Part shown: one piece after another, positions 17,560 to 26,601 of the stretch
Position numbering within the stretch: position 1 is the stretch's first letter
How the letters are laid out: each line of letters opens with the position of its first letter
NCBI GenBank assembly: GCA_963754305.1
Contig: CAVWFR010000013.1
Location: forward strand, 1 to 64,000
Reading direction: 5' to 3'
Length of the DNA stretch: 64,000 bases
From: DATEDA01 sp963754305
GTDB taxonomy: Bacteria > Pseudomonadota > Gammaproteobacteria > Burkholderiales > SG8-39
Program-made: the position numbers and the translations under genes
Notes under the pieces: model-generated
What the model was told of the DNA's origin: nothing
Seen by the model: only the letters and a program-made list of their open reading frames with translations
Database searches by the model: none

Positions 17560-17608
17560 TCGCTTCCTCCTCGGTATTAACTGTCCGGTTACTGCTCCAA
17601 GCCGCAGC

Positions 17609-18953
17609 TTAGAGGAGAAATCCAGGGCCAGAAAGGGGGCGGAGCAATTCGCTCAGTGGGGGCGGGCGATACCCGGCACGACCGCGCAGCGGCATCACCG
17701 CTACCGCCGCGCCGCGGGCGCCAGCGTATGCGGAAGCCGGATGCGCGATTGCCGCGATCCGCCTCGCCCGCTCCTCGTACGAGACGCCGCGCAGCTCGGC
17801 GACGCCCCACTCGGTGACGATCGTGTCCGCGTCCGCGGCTGGTGTCGTGACCGCCGCGCACCGCGCGACGATCCGGCTCGTCTTGCCGTCGCGCGACACC
17901 GACGGCAGCGCGATGATCGCGCGCCCGCCGGGCGCCGCCGCCGCGCCGCGGACGAAATCGAGCTGCCCGCCGACGCCGCCGACGTACGCGCCGCCCGCGA
18001 CCTCGGCGTTGACGTTGCCTCCGAGGTCGACCTCGACCGCCGAGTTGACGCTGACGAAACCGGGGATGCGCGCGAGCGTCGCGATCGCGTGCGTGTACTC
18101 CGGCCCGGCGAGCCGCACCGCCGGGTTGCGGTCGATGTGCCGGTACAGCTCTTCGTCGCCGATGAAGATGCCGTTCACCGTGACGCCGGTATCGATGGCT
18201 TTCAGGCGGTTCGTCACCACGCCGCGCTCGAGGAGCGGCAGGACGGATTCGCTCAGCATCCCGGTGTGCAGGCCGAGGTCGCGATGGCCCGCGAGCGCGC
18301 CGAGCACTGCGTCCGCGATCGTCCCGATCCCGAACTGGAGCGTCGCGCCATCGGGAATCAATCCGGCGACGTTGGCCGCGACCTCGCGCTCCACCTGGCC
18401 CACGCGCGACACGGGATAGCGCGGCAACGGCCGCGACGTTCGCACGACGGCGTCGACCCGAAAGTCGGCCGGCAGCTCGCCGCCGTGCACCCACGGCATG
18501 CGCTCGTTGACCTCCGCCAGCACGACCCGCGCGCGGGTTGCCGCGGCCAGCGCATAGCCGTGCGCGGCGCCGAGCGTCGCCACGCCGTCGACCGCCGGCG
18601 AGAGCGCGAGCATCACGACGTCGGGCTTGACCAGGTCCGGACGCCAAGAGCCACGGCAGCTGCGAGTAGTGGCACGGCACGACCTCGAGCCGCCCGGCGC
18701 GCGCAAGGCGCGAGGTTCGACGCGAGCGCGCCGTAGCTCGCGTAGCGGAAGCCGGGCGCCTGCCTCGGGCGCGAAGGTGTCCGAGTACATCGCCCCGAGG
18801 AAGACCTTGATCGCGCCGAGCTGGCGCGCTTTGTGCGACCAGCGCTTCGGTGAGTGTCAGCGGCTCGGCAGCGCCTTGCGCAACGGCGACAGTGTCGCCC
18901 GGACGAATGAAGCGAGCGAGATCGAGCGCGGCCGGGTCGAGCTCGAAGGTCAT
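17609..18953 (-). pseudogene. acetyl-CoA hydrolase/4-hydroxybutyrate-type CoA-transferase, four frameshifts
   Basis: Spliced over frames, this reads as a CoA-transferase of about 446 residues from ATG at 18953 (MTFELDPAALDLARFIRPGD) to TAA at 17609. The long intact part contains GIGTIADAVLGAL, the catalytic-glutamate region NSAVEVDLGGNVNAE, and VTEWGVAELRG. Four +1 shifts at about 18837, 18755, 18708 and 18644 break the first third. Removing one base at each restores a continuous, family-like protein. The residues between the shifts are otherwise well preserved, so the shifts are either assembly errors or very recent mutations. If functional, it would exchange CoA between an acyl-CoA and the acid imported by the neighbouring TRAP system. 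Confidence 0.82.
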
Positions 18954-19014
18954 GACTCGGTGCGCGAAGCGGTGGATCGGGGGATCTACGAGGGGGCGTG
19001 CGGCCTTGTTTCCT

Positions 19015-20176
19015 TCAGATCACGCGCTCCGCCCGCAGCCGCGCGATGTCCGCGTCCCCGTAACCGACGCTCCTCACGATCTCGTCCGAATGCTGGCCGA
19101 ACCCGGGCGCGCGCAAGGCGGGCTCGCGCCGGTTCGCGCGCGAACTTGATCGGCACGCCGAGATGCCGGCGGCCGACGCTCGTCCACGAGGAGCATCCCG
19201 CGCGTCTGCGTGTTCGAGTCGTCGATCGCGTCCTTGAGTGAGCGGACCGGCGCGTACGCGACGTCCACGCCGTCGAGCCACGCGAGCCACTCATCGCGCG
19301 TCTTCTCCTTGAAAAGCTGCCGCAGATAGGCAATCAGGGGCCCCTGCTCGCCGGGCTGCTTGTGGGCGTAGGGCGCGAGGTCCGATCGCCCGGCCTTGGC
19401 GAGGAAGTTCTCGGCGAACTTGTGCTCGGAGGCGCCGAGTGCGAGCCACTCGCCGTCCTTCGTCTCGTACAGGTTGTAGAAGGCGTTTCCGCCCCACGTC
19501 CGCTCCTGCTTCGCCACCGGCGCGCGCCCCTCCGCGAAGACCGGACCCATGACGTTCGCGGTCCACGCGAGGAGCGCATCGTGCATCGCGATGTCGAGGA
19601 TAGTCGCCCTGCCCGGTCGCGCGCTGCTTGAGCAGCGCCATGAGAATCCCCGCCAGCGCCATCAGCGAGGCCGCCATGTCCGCCGCCGGGACGGCGGGCA
19701 TCGCCGGCCGGTCCTCCTGGTCGAGGTTGACGCTGACGAGGCCCGCCAGCGACTCGACCGCGAGGTCGTGCGCCGGCCGGTCACGGTAGGCGCCGCTCTG
19801 CCCGAACGCCGAGATCGAGCAGTAGATCGAGCTGCGGCGCGCGCGCGCTCACCTGCGCGTAGCCGACGCCCAGCCGGTCCACGACGCCGGGACGGAACGA
19901 CTCGACCAGGACGTCGGCGCGCTCCGCGAGGCGCATGAGGATCTCCCGGCCCTCGGCGTGCTTGAGATTGAGCCGCAGGCTCCGCTTCCCGCGATGCGTG
20001 TTGCGGAAGAAGACCGTCTGGCCGTTTTCCTTCGGGCCGATGTGGCGCACCGGCTCGCCGCCTTCGTACGGCTCGACCTTGATCACGTCCGCGCCGTGGT
20101 CGGCCATCATCATCGTGAGATGCGGTCCGGGCAGGAAGAGCGAGAGCTCGATGACCTTGATGCCCTCGAGCTTCAT
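19015..20176 (-). pseudogene. CaiB/BaiF family CoA-transferase, four frameshifts
   Basis: Reading across frames from ATG at 20176 (MKLEGIKVIELSLFLPGPHL) to the stop at 19015 gives a type III CoA-transferase of about 385 residues. Motifs are clear: ADHGADVIKVEP, FFRNTHRGKRSLRL, ESFRPGVVDRLG, the catalytic aspartate in DIAMHDALLAW and LRAPGFGQHSDEIV near the C-terminus. Four +1 shifts lie at about 19828, 19598, 19176 and 19128; removing one base at each gives exactly 386 codons. It lies between the acyl-CoA dehydrogenase and CoA-transferase genes of one operon. Type III CoA-transferases move CoA between a thioester and a free acid. Confidence 0.82.
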
Positions 20177-20246
20177 CGCCCTGCTCCCGTTCGTGCCGTC
20201 GGCAAGCCCGCGCGAGCGGGCGTCGACGGCGCTCCTTGAAACGGCT

Positions 20247-21425
20247 TCATACGCGGTTTCGTTCCACGAGCTGCCGCGCGATGATGATCCGCTGCATCTC
20301 GTTCGTCCCCTCGCCGATGCAGAGCAGCGGCGCGTCGCGGTACAGCCGCTCGATCGGGAACTCCTTCGAGTAGCCGTAGCCGCCGTGGATGCGCATCGCC
20401 TCGACCGAGTTCTCGAGCGCCGCCTCGGTGGCGAAATACTTCGCCATGCCCGCCTCCATGTCGCAGCGCCGGCCGGCGTCGTAGGCTTGCGACGCCCCTT
20501 CGACCAGCAGCCGCGCGGCTTCCGCGCGCGTCGCCATTTCGCCGAGCTTGAGCTGGATCGCTTGGTGCTCGCAGATCGGCTTGCCGAACGTCTTGCGGAG
20601 CTGGGCGTAGCGCACCGACTCGTCGAGCGCCGCCTTCGCGATGCCGACGCCGCGCGCGGCGACGTTGATGCGGCCGAGCTCCAGACCGCTGACGGCGAGG
20701 TAGAAGCCCTGCCCTTCCTCACCGATCCGGTTGGCCGCCGGCAGCTTGAAGCCGTCGAACACCAGCTCGGCCGAGTCGATCCCCTTGTAGCCGAGCTTCT
20801 CGAGCTTGCGCGACACCGCGAAGCCCGCGCCCTTCTCCATGATGAACATCGAGAGCCCCTTCCGCGCCGGGTGGGCGTCGGGGTTGGTCTTGACCAGCAC
20901 CGCGAATGCGCTGCCCTGGATGCCGTTCGAGATCCACGTCTTGGTGCCGTTGACGACGTAGTGATCGCCCTCGCGCACCGCGCGCGTGCGCACCGCGGCG
21001 AGATCGGTGCCGCAGTCGGGCTCGGTGAGCGCGAGGCCGCCGCGGATCTCGCCCGCGCTCATCTTCGGCAGCCAGCGCCGCTGCTGCTCGTCGGTGCCGA
21101 ACTTCTCGACCAGGATCGCCATCATCAGGTGCGAGTTGAAGATGCCGGTGAGGGACATCCACACCTCGGAGATGCGGCTGACGATCTTGGCGTAGGTGGA
21201 CGCCGAGAGCCCCAGCCCGCCCCACTTCGGGTCGATGACCGCGCCGAACAGGCCGAACGCCTTCATCTGCTCGACCATCTCCGCCGGCCAGACGTCGTCG
21301 TGCTCGAGCTTCGCGGCCTTCGGCCGGACGTCCTTGTCGAGCCATTTCTGGATCGCATCCAGGATCGCCTGCTCTTCGGCGGAATCGGTCTGCCGCGCGG
21401 GGCGCGGCGGTTGCTCCAGTTTCAT
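20247..21425 (-). CDS. acyl-CoA dehydrogenase
   Basis: A 392-residue FAD flavoenzyme that introduces a trans double bond into an acyl-CoA and passes electrons to ETF. Family signatures are present: ALTEPDCGTDLA (acyl-CoA dehydrogenase signature 1), RKTFGKPICEHQAIQLKL, and the C-terminal IHGGYGYSKEFPIERLYRD and GEGTNEMQRIIIARQL (signature 2 region). ATG at 21425 was chosen for its GGAGAAGGAG ribosome-binding site and for the ATGA overlap with the upstream deacetylase-like gene. In the operon it probably acts on the CoA ester formed by the neighbouring ligase or CoA-transferases. Confidence 0.95.
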   Translation of the reverse strand: MKLEQPPRPARQTDSAEEQAILDAIQKWLDKDVRPKAAKLEHDDVWPAEMVEQMKAFGLFGAVIDPKWGGLGLSASTYAKIVSRISEVWMSLTGIFNSHLMMAILVEKFGTDEQQRRWLPKMSAGEIRGGLALTEPDCGTDLAAVRTRAVREGDHYVVNGTKTWISNGIQGSAFAVLVKTNPDAHPARKGLSMFIMEKGAGFAVSRKLEKLGYKGIDSAELVFDGFKLPAANRIGEEGQGFYLAVSGLELGRINVAARGVGIAKAALDESVRYAQLRKTFGKPICEHQAIQLKLGEMATRAEAARLLVEGASQAYDAGRRCDMEAGMAKYFATEAALENSVEAMRIHGGYGYSKEFPIERLYRDAPLLCIGEGTNEMQRIIIARQLVERNRV

Positions 21426-22300
21426 ATTCGTGCTCCTTCTCCTGGCGGCGGGACTTGCGCCGCGAAATGATCGGCGATCCACGCCCGCGTCGCGATCCAG
21501 ACACCGGGCCGCGTCGTCGCATGCTCTAGGAAGCGCTCGAACGCGCCGATGCGCCCCGGCCGACCGATGATCCGGAGATGCACGCCGAGCGACATCATCC
21601 GCGGCGCGGACGCGCCTTCCTCGTACAGCCAGTCGAACGTGTCGATCGCATAGCGGAGCCAATCGGCCGTCGACAGCGCCGGATCGGTCCAGAACTTCAT
21701 GTCGTTCGTGTCGAGCGCGTACGGCATGATGACGAGCGGCCGGCCGGCGGCGACCTCCCAGAACGGCTGGTCGTCGCTGTAGTCGTCCATGTGATATCGG
21801 AAACCCTCTTCGGCGAGGAGCCGCCGGGTGTTCTCGGTCAGGAGATAGCGCGACAGCCAGCCGTAGGGCCGGGTGCCCGTCGTGCGCTCGATCGAGGCGA
21901 CCGCCTTGCGGATGAATTCGCGCTCGTCGGCTTCGTCCAGGTGGAACTGGTGCACCCAGCGCCAGCCGTGGGCACAGACCTCGTGGCCCTGCGCGACGAT
22001 CTCGCGCGCGAGCTCGGGTGCGCGCTCGAGGGCAACCGCGGCCGCAGTGAAAGTCGCCGTCACGCCATGCTGCTTCAATAACCGCATGACGCGCGGCGCG
22101 CCGGCCTTGATCCCGTAGCGGTAGTTCGACTCGTTGCCGTAGTTGCGGACCGGCTTCTTGGGCACGATGCCCAGCTCGTCGACCGGCTCGGGCCCGCGGT
22201 CGCCGTCGGCGATCGTGCTCTCCGCGCCTTCCTCGACGTTGACGACGAGGGATAAGGCGAGGCGGGCGTCGTGGGGCCAGGACCAGGTTTCGGGAGGCAT
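21422..22300 (-). CDS. polysaccharide-deacetylase-fold hydrolase (PuuE/allantoinase-like)
   Basis: A 292-residue NodB-homology protein of the PuuE group, whose best-known member is a metal-independent allantoinase. Motifs include NVEEGAE in place of the metal-binding TFDD, GNESNYRYGIKAGAPRVMRL, QGHEVCAHGWRW and a GWLSRYLLTENT stretch. Members of the group hydrolyse C-N bonds in cyclic or linear amides. It is translationally coupled to the acyl-CoA dehydrogenase (ATGA overlap) and lies 79 bases after the amidase, so the operon seems to process an amide or ureide. Substrate is unproven. Confidence 0.85.
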   Translation of the reverse strand: MPPETWSWPHDARLALSLVVNVEEGAESTIADGDRGPEPVDELGIVPKKPVRNYGNESNYRYGIKAGAPRVMRLLKQHGVTATFTAAAVALERAPELAREIVAQGHEVCAHGWRWVHQFHLDEADEREFIRKAVASIERTTGTRPYGWLSRYLLTENTRRLLAEEGFRYHMDDYSDDQPFWEVAAGRPLVIMPYALDTNDMKFWTDPALSTADWLRYAIDTFDWLYEEGASAPRMMSLGVHLRIIGRPGRIGAFERFLEHATTRPGVWIATRAWIADHFAAQVPPPGEGARI

Positions 22301-22379
22301 CTCGCGCGCACTCGATTCGGTGCCGACGATGTTAGCAAAGGAACGCCGCGAGACTCCGGGGCTCGTGTCCGGACCGGGT

Positions 22380-23706
22380 TCAGGCCGTCTCGAGCGCCGT
22401 CAGAAGATCGAGCACCAGCCGATCCTCGAACGCCGGCGCCATGACCTGCACCGAAAGCGGCAAGCCGTCAGCGTTCTTCCCGCACGGCACGCACCCCGCG
22501 GGGATGCCGACGATGTTCGCCAGACCGGTGAGATCCGCCTGGTCCGGCGGTGCCGGCTGCGAAAACGGAAACGCCGCCTGCGGGGTGGTCGGCAGCACCA
22601 TCGCATCGATCCCGGCGAACGCACGGCGCGCGATCACGCGCACATCGGCGAGGCGCCGGTAGGCCTGCGCCGCCCGCGGCCCCGACTGGAGCGCGCCGAA
22701 CGCCAGCATGCCGCGCAGCTCCGGCGAGAAACCATCCGGGTCGCGCTCCAACGCGTCTTTGTGGAAGCTCGCCGCTTCGATCTCCGACACGAGCAGGCCC
22801 TCGCGCCGCATGCGCGAGAAATCGTAGCCCGCGAGCTCGAACATCGACGATCGTCGCGCCAAGCGCGGCGAGCGTCTCGATCGCACGCGCCCACGCGGCG
22901 CCGACCGCGGGCTCGAGTTTCGCTCCGATTGCGGGGCGGCCGATCCGCACGCCGCGGAGGTGAGTGGGATCCGCGCGCTTCGGCGCCAGGAACCGCGGCC
23001 CGCGCCGCGCATACGCCCACTCCCGATCGAAGCCGGCGCAGGCGTCGAACAGCAGCCCGAGATCCGCGACGTCGCCCGCGAGAAACCCGACGTGGTCGAG
23101 CGTCCACGAGAGCGGCATCACGCCGCGGGTGCTGACGAGCCCGAAGGTGGGCTTGAAGCCGGCAGTGCCGCAATACGATGCCGGGACGCGGACCGACCCG
23201 AGCGTGTCGGTGCCCAGCGCCACCGGCACGAGGCCGGCCGCGACCGCGGCACCCGAGCCGCCGCTCGATCCGCCCGGCGTGTAACCGGCGCGATGCGGGT
23301 TCTCGCAGCGGCCGAACCACGGGTTGTCGCTGGTCGCGCCGAGCGCGGCCTCGTGCATGTTGAGCTTGCCGACGATGACCGCCCCGGCATCGCGCAGCCG
23401 GCGGATGACGTAGGCGTCCTCGCTCGGGACAGTCGCGCGGTAATGGGCGATCCCGCCGGTGGTCGGCACACCGGCGATGTCGATGTTGTCCTTGACGCCG
23501 ATCGGCACGCCGTCGAGCGCGCCGAGCACGCGCTCCGTGTGCCGCCGCTCATCGGACGCTCGCGCTGCCGCGAGCGCCTCGTCGCGCAGCACCCGTATGA
23601 ACGCGCGGAGCGACCCGTTGCGCGCCTCGATGCGCGCCAGGCAGGCGCGCGTCGCATCCTCCGAGCTGATCTCGCCCGCGGCGATCGCGGCCGCGACGCC
23701 GGTCAC
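22380..23706 (-). pseudogene. amidase signature family enzyme, one frameshift
   Basis: An amidase of about 442 residues interrupted by one -1 shift near 22845. The first part, from GTG at 23706, carries the Ser-cisSer-Lys triad elements KDNIDIAGVPTTGG (lysine) and TPGGSSGGSGAAVAAG (serines). After the shift the frame resumes with FELAGYDFSRMRREG and runs through VLPTTPQAAFPFSQ to the stop at 22380. Adding one base restores a continuous protein of normal length (443 codons), so a sequence error is as likely as inactivation. The GTGA overlap with the upstream PaaK-like gene at 23703-23706 supports the start and translational coupling. Confidence 0.85.
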
Positions 23707-25076
23707 GGCTGCTTCCGCCGGTCGATCAGGCGGATCGGCTTCTGCCGCGAGTCGATCCCGGTGAGCGGCGCGAGCGAGCGCGGCGGCGCGAGCTCCACCC
23801 CGACCTCCAGTCCGAGCTTGCGCCGGAGGAGCTCGCCGTACACGGCCGCAGCCGAGCCGTCCTCGCCGTGCACTTCGATCGCGATCGTCAGCACGTCGCG
23901 CCCGCCGGCGTCGCGCTCTAGCCGGCAAAGATAGTCGCCGGCGTACCCCGGGGCCTCCGCGAGCATCGCGGCGATCGCCTGCGGGAACACGTTGATCCCG
24001 CGCAGCTTCACCATGCTGTCGCTGCGGCCGAGGAAGCCGCGGATGCGCCGGAGCCGCAGCCCGAGCGGCGAGGCGTCGGTGCGAAACGCGGTGACGTCGT
24101 GGGTGTTGAACCGGATCATCGGGTAGATGTCGTCCTTGAACAGCACCGTCACGACCATGTCCCCGGTTTCGCCGTCGCCGACCGGGTTGCCGGTCTCGAG
24201 ATCGAGCACCTCGAGGTAGTGCGCGTCCTCCATCACGTAGAGGCCCGAGTGGTCGGGACCCTCGCCGGCGATGACGCCGGTGTCGCCGACGCCATACCAG
24301 TCGAAGACCGCCGCCCCGCCCCACGCGCGCGAGACCGCGTCGCGGTCCTCGCCGACGTGCCCGGCGACCATCCGCACCTTTAGCTCGATGCCGCTCGAGC
24401 GCGCGAGCTCGCCCAGGTGCTTGACGTAGTCGCCGAAGCCGACGATGACGGTGGCGCCGAAGTCGCGCATCAGCTCGAGCTGCGTCGCCGAGCGCGTCTC
24501 GACGCCGGTGCCGGCCGAGAGGAACAGCGCGCGTGTCCAGTGGGTGAACGTCTCGCGGATGTAGTGACCGCCGTTGATCATGCCGTGGCCGTACACCGAG
24601 TGCACGACGTCGTCGTCGCGCAGGCCCTGGAAGAGGTAGACGCGCGCGAGCAACAGGTTCTGCACCTCGCGCCCGCGCGGGCCGAAGAGCAGCACTTGCG
24701 GCTTTCCGGTGGTGCCGCTCGTCGTGTGCAGGATCACGGGCGGACGCTCGTCGGGGGAATAGCTCTCGCGCCCGTGGAAGTCGCCGAGCGGCGGGGCGCG
24801 TCCGATCGACGCCATGACGTCGGACTTGTCGAACGTCGGGAGCTTGGGGAGATCGTCGAGGCCGCGGATGTCGCCCGGCGCCGCGCCGGCACCGCCCCAG
24901 AGGCGCCGGTAGAACGGGATCTTCCACGCGCGCTCGACGACGCGGCGAAAGCGGCTCTCCTGCACCGCGCGCAGCTCGTCGCGCGACAGGGCGCGAAAGC
25001 GTTCGGTGAATGCCGGGCCGAGCGGGAACTCCGCGGCGAGCGCGCGTGCGTCGATGCTGGTGAGGTAGTTCAACAT
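23703..25076 (-). CDS. PaaK-type phenylacetate-CoA ligase family protein
   Basis: A 457-residue AMP-forming acyl-CoA synthetase of the PaaK group. The P-loop-like motif HTTSGTTGKPQVLLFGPRG lies near residue 115, DWYGVGDTG supplies the adenine-binding region, DDIYPMIRFNTHDVT follows, and GRSDSMVKLRGINVFPQAI is the hinge and C-terminal lid. Members activate aromatic or related acids as CoA thioesters. Placed between MmgE/PrpD and amidase genes, it would activate the acid released by amide hydrolysis, or the imported acid itself; the exact acid is unknown. Confidence 0.93.
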   Translation of the reverse strand: MLNYLTSIDARALAAEFPLGPAFTERFRALSRDELRAVQESRFRRVVERAWKIPFYRRLWGGAGAAPGDIRGLDDLPKLPTFDKSDVMASIGRAPPLGDFHGRESYSPDERPPVILHTTSGTTGKPQVLLFGPRGREVQNLLLARVYLFQGLRDDDVVHSVYGHGMINGGHYIRETFTHWTRALFLSAGTGVETRSATQLELMRDFGATVIVGFGDYVKHLGELARSSGIELKVRMVAGHVGEDRDAVSRAWGGAAVFDWYGVGDTGVIAGEGPDHSGLYVMEDAHYLEVLDLETGNPVGDGETGDMVVTVLFKDDIYPMIRFNTHDVTAFRTDASPLGLRLRRIRGFLGRSDSMVKLRGINVFPQAIAAMLAEAPGYAGDYLCRLERDAGGRDVLTIAIEVHGEDGSAAAVYGELLRRKLGLEVGVELAPPRSLAPLTGIDSRQKPIRLIDRRKQP

Positions 25077-25122
25077 CTCGCCATCGCGGCGAACCCCGGG
25101 ATCCAGCGGGAACGTCTCCTGG

Positions 25123-25142
25123 ATTCCGGCGTGCGCCGGAAT
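25123..25142. repeat. REP-like hairpin followed by TGACG
   Basis: ATTCCGGCG and CGCCGGAAT form a perfect nine-base stem with a two-base TG loop, followed by TGACG. It sits in the 73-base gap between the PaaK-like and MmgE/PrpD genes, together with a decayed GGGATCCAGCGGGAACG sequence at 25098-25114. The same architecture (hairpin plus TGACG) recurs at 27596-27678, which marks it as a dispersed intergenic repeat. Confidence 0.65.
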
Positions 25143-25149
25143 GACGTGG

Positions 25150-26496
25150 TCACGGCAAGAGCCCCACCAGATCCGCGACCGTCCCGCCCGCCGCGAGCGC
25201 GAGGCAGGCGTCGGCGATGCGCTCCGCGCGCGCCGAATCCAGCTGCGCCGAATGCATCAGCGTGAGCGCCTTCGCCCGCACGCCCTCCAACGAGAGCGGG
25301 TTCTCGGGGTCGCCGAGCGCGTCGGGCATCCGCGCGAGCCGGCGCGCGCCGCCCGCGAGCTCGACCTCGACCTCCGCGCCGTAGCGGCGCGGATAGGCCG
25401 AGGCGTACGGCTCGGCGGCGGCAACCTCCACCTTCGCGCGTAGCGCCGCGATCTCCGCGCGCGCGATCGCGGCCGGCTCGAACGCCGCGAGCGGCGGCGG
25501 ACCGTCGACGAGCGCCACCGCGACCGCGTGCTGCAGGCTGAACTTCGCGTCCTGCGCGGTCCGGGGCTCGGGGCGGTCACAGAACGCGAGCGCATCGCCA
25601 TAGGTACGCACCGCGACGCGCGCCACGTCACCGGCATCGATCTCGCTCCGCAGCTCGAGCGCCGCATCGATCGCCGGATGCGCGTGGCGGCAGGCGGGCC
25701 ATGGCTTGAAGCTCGTCTCGTAAAGCTTCCAACGAGTGAGCGGCTCGCGCAGGATCTCGTGCGGGTCGGCACCGGGGCACATCGCGGCGAAGAAGCCCTG
25801 CGGACCCTCCAGGATCGCGCTCGGGCCGGTGAACCCGATCCGCGCGAGATCCGCAGCAAGCAGCCCGGCGTGCGCGGCGCGGCCGTTGTGGAGCTGCTTC
25901 GACATGATCGGCTCGTGGCGGACCTGCCAGAGGCCGGCCGCCTGCGTACCGGCGTTCCCGAGCGCGTCGATCCAGCCCTTCGCTTCGAGGCCGAAGAGCG
26001 AGCACGCCGCAGCCGCCGCGCCGAACGGACCGCAGGTCGACGTGTTGTGCCAGTACTTGTAGTGCGCGGGGCCGACCGCGGCGCCGACGCGGATCATCGC
26101 CTCGTAGCCGCGGACGACCGCGTCCAGGAACGCGGCGCTCGCGGCGCCCTGGCGCTCGGCGGCGGCAAGCGCCGCGGGAATGACTACCGGCCCGGGATGC
26201 AGGATCGCCGTGCGGTGCACGTCGTCCATCTCCAGCACGTTGCCGACCGCGCCGTTGACGAGCGCCGCGGTCCACAGGGTGCGTCGGCCGCCGCCGACGA
26301 CGTGGCAGGGTCCCTCGGGATCGGTGCGCGCCCACGTCGCGAGCAGGCGCCCGGGCTCCGCCGCGCCGCCGGCGATCGCGCAGCCCGCCCAGTCGAGGAC
26401 GTGCAGCGCCGCGCGCCGTCGGTCCTCGGCGGCGACCTTACGCAGGCAGATCTCGGCGAGACGCGCGGTGACCGACCGGCTTTGGAGCGGCAACAT
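25150..26496 (-). CDS. MmgE/PrpD family protein
   Basis: A 448-residue member of the 2-methylcitrate dehydratase/aconitate-decarboxylase superfamily. Visible family features are the all-helical N-terminal domain with VLDWAGCAIAGG, the EMDDVHRTAILHPGPVVIPAALA active-site stretch, and FKPWPACRHAHPAIDAAL in the C-terminal lid domain. Known members dehydrate 2-methylcitrate or decarboxylate cis-aconitate, but most are uncharacterised. First gene of the ten-gene minus-strand operon, divergent from a TRAP operon across 105 bases. Two further MmgE/PrpD genes in this window also adjoin carboxylate transporters. Confidence 0.93.
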   Translation of the reverse strand: MLPLQSRSVTARLAEICLRKVAAEDRRRAALHVLDWAGCAIAGGAAEPGRLLATWARTDPEGPCHVVGGGRRTLWTAALVNGAVGNVLEMDDVHRTAILHPGPVVIPAALAAAERQGAASAAFLDAVVRGYEAMIRVGAAVGPAHYKYWHNTSTCGPFGAAAAACSLFGLEAKGWIDALGNAGTQAAGLWQVRHEPIMSKQLHNGRAAHAGLLAADLARIGFTGPSAILEGPQGFFAAMCPGADPHEILREPLTRWKLYETSFKPWPACRHAHPAIDAALELRSEIDAGDVARVAVRTYGDALAFCDRPEPRTAQDAKFSLQHAVAVALVDGPPPLAAFEPAAIARAEIAALRAKVEVAAAEPYASAYPRRYGAEVEVELAGGARRLARMPDALGDPENPLSLEGVRAKALTLMHSAQLDSARAERIADACLALAAGGTVADLVGLLP

Positions 26497-26601
26497 CGTC
26501 CGGAGATACTACATGCCCATGCCGGGCCGCAGAGGTGTCGGCGAACCTTGTCGGCACCCCCTCCCCATGCTAGCTTCCCCGCCTTGCCACGGGAGGCCGC
26601 C
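26497..26601. promoter_or_regulatory. divergent promoter region of two carboxylate operons
   Basis: This 105-base gap separates the first genes of the minus-strand ten-gene operon and the plus-strand TRAP operon, so it should contain both promoters and perhaps a shared operator. I could not identify convincing -10/-35 elements; the GGGAGGC ribosome-binding site of the plus-strand gene is at 26591-26597. Confidence 0.45.
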
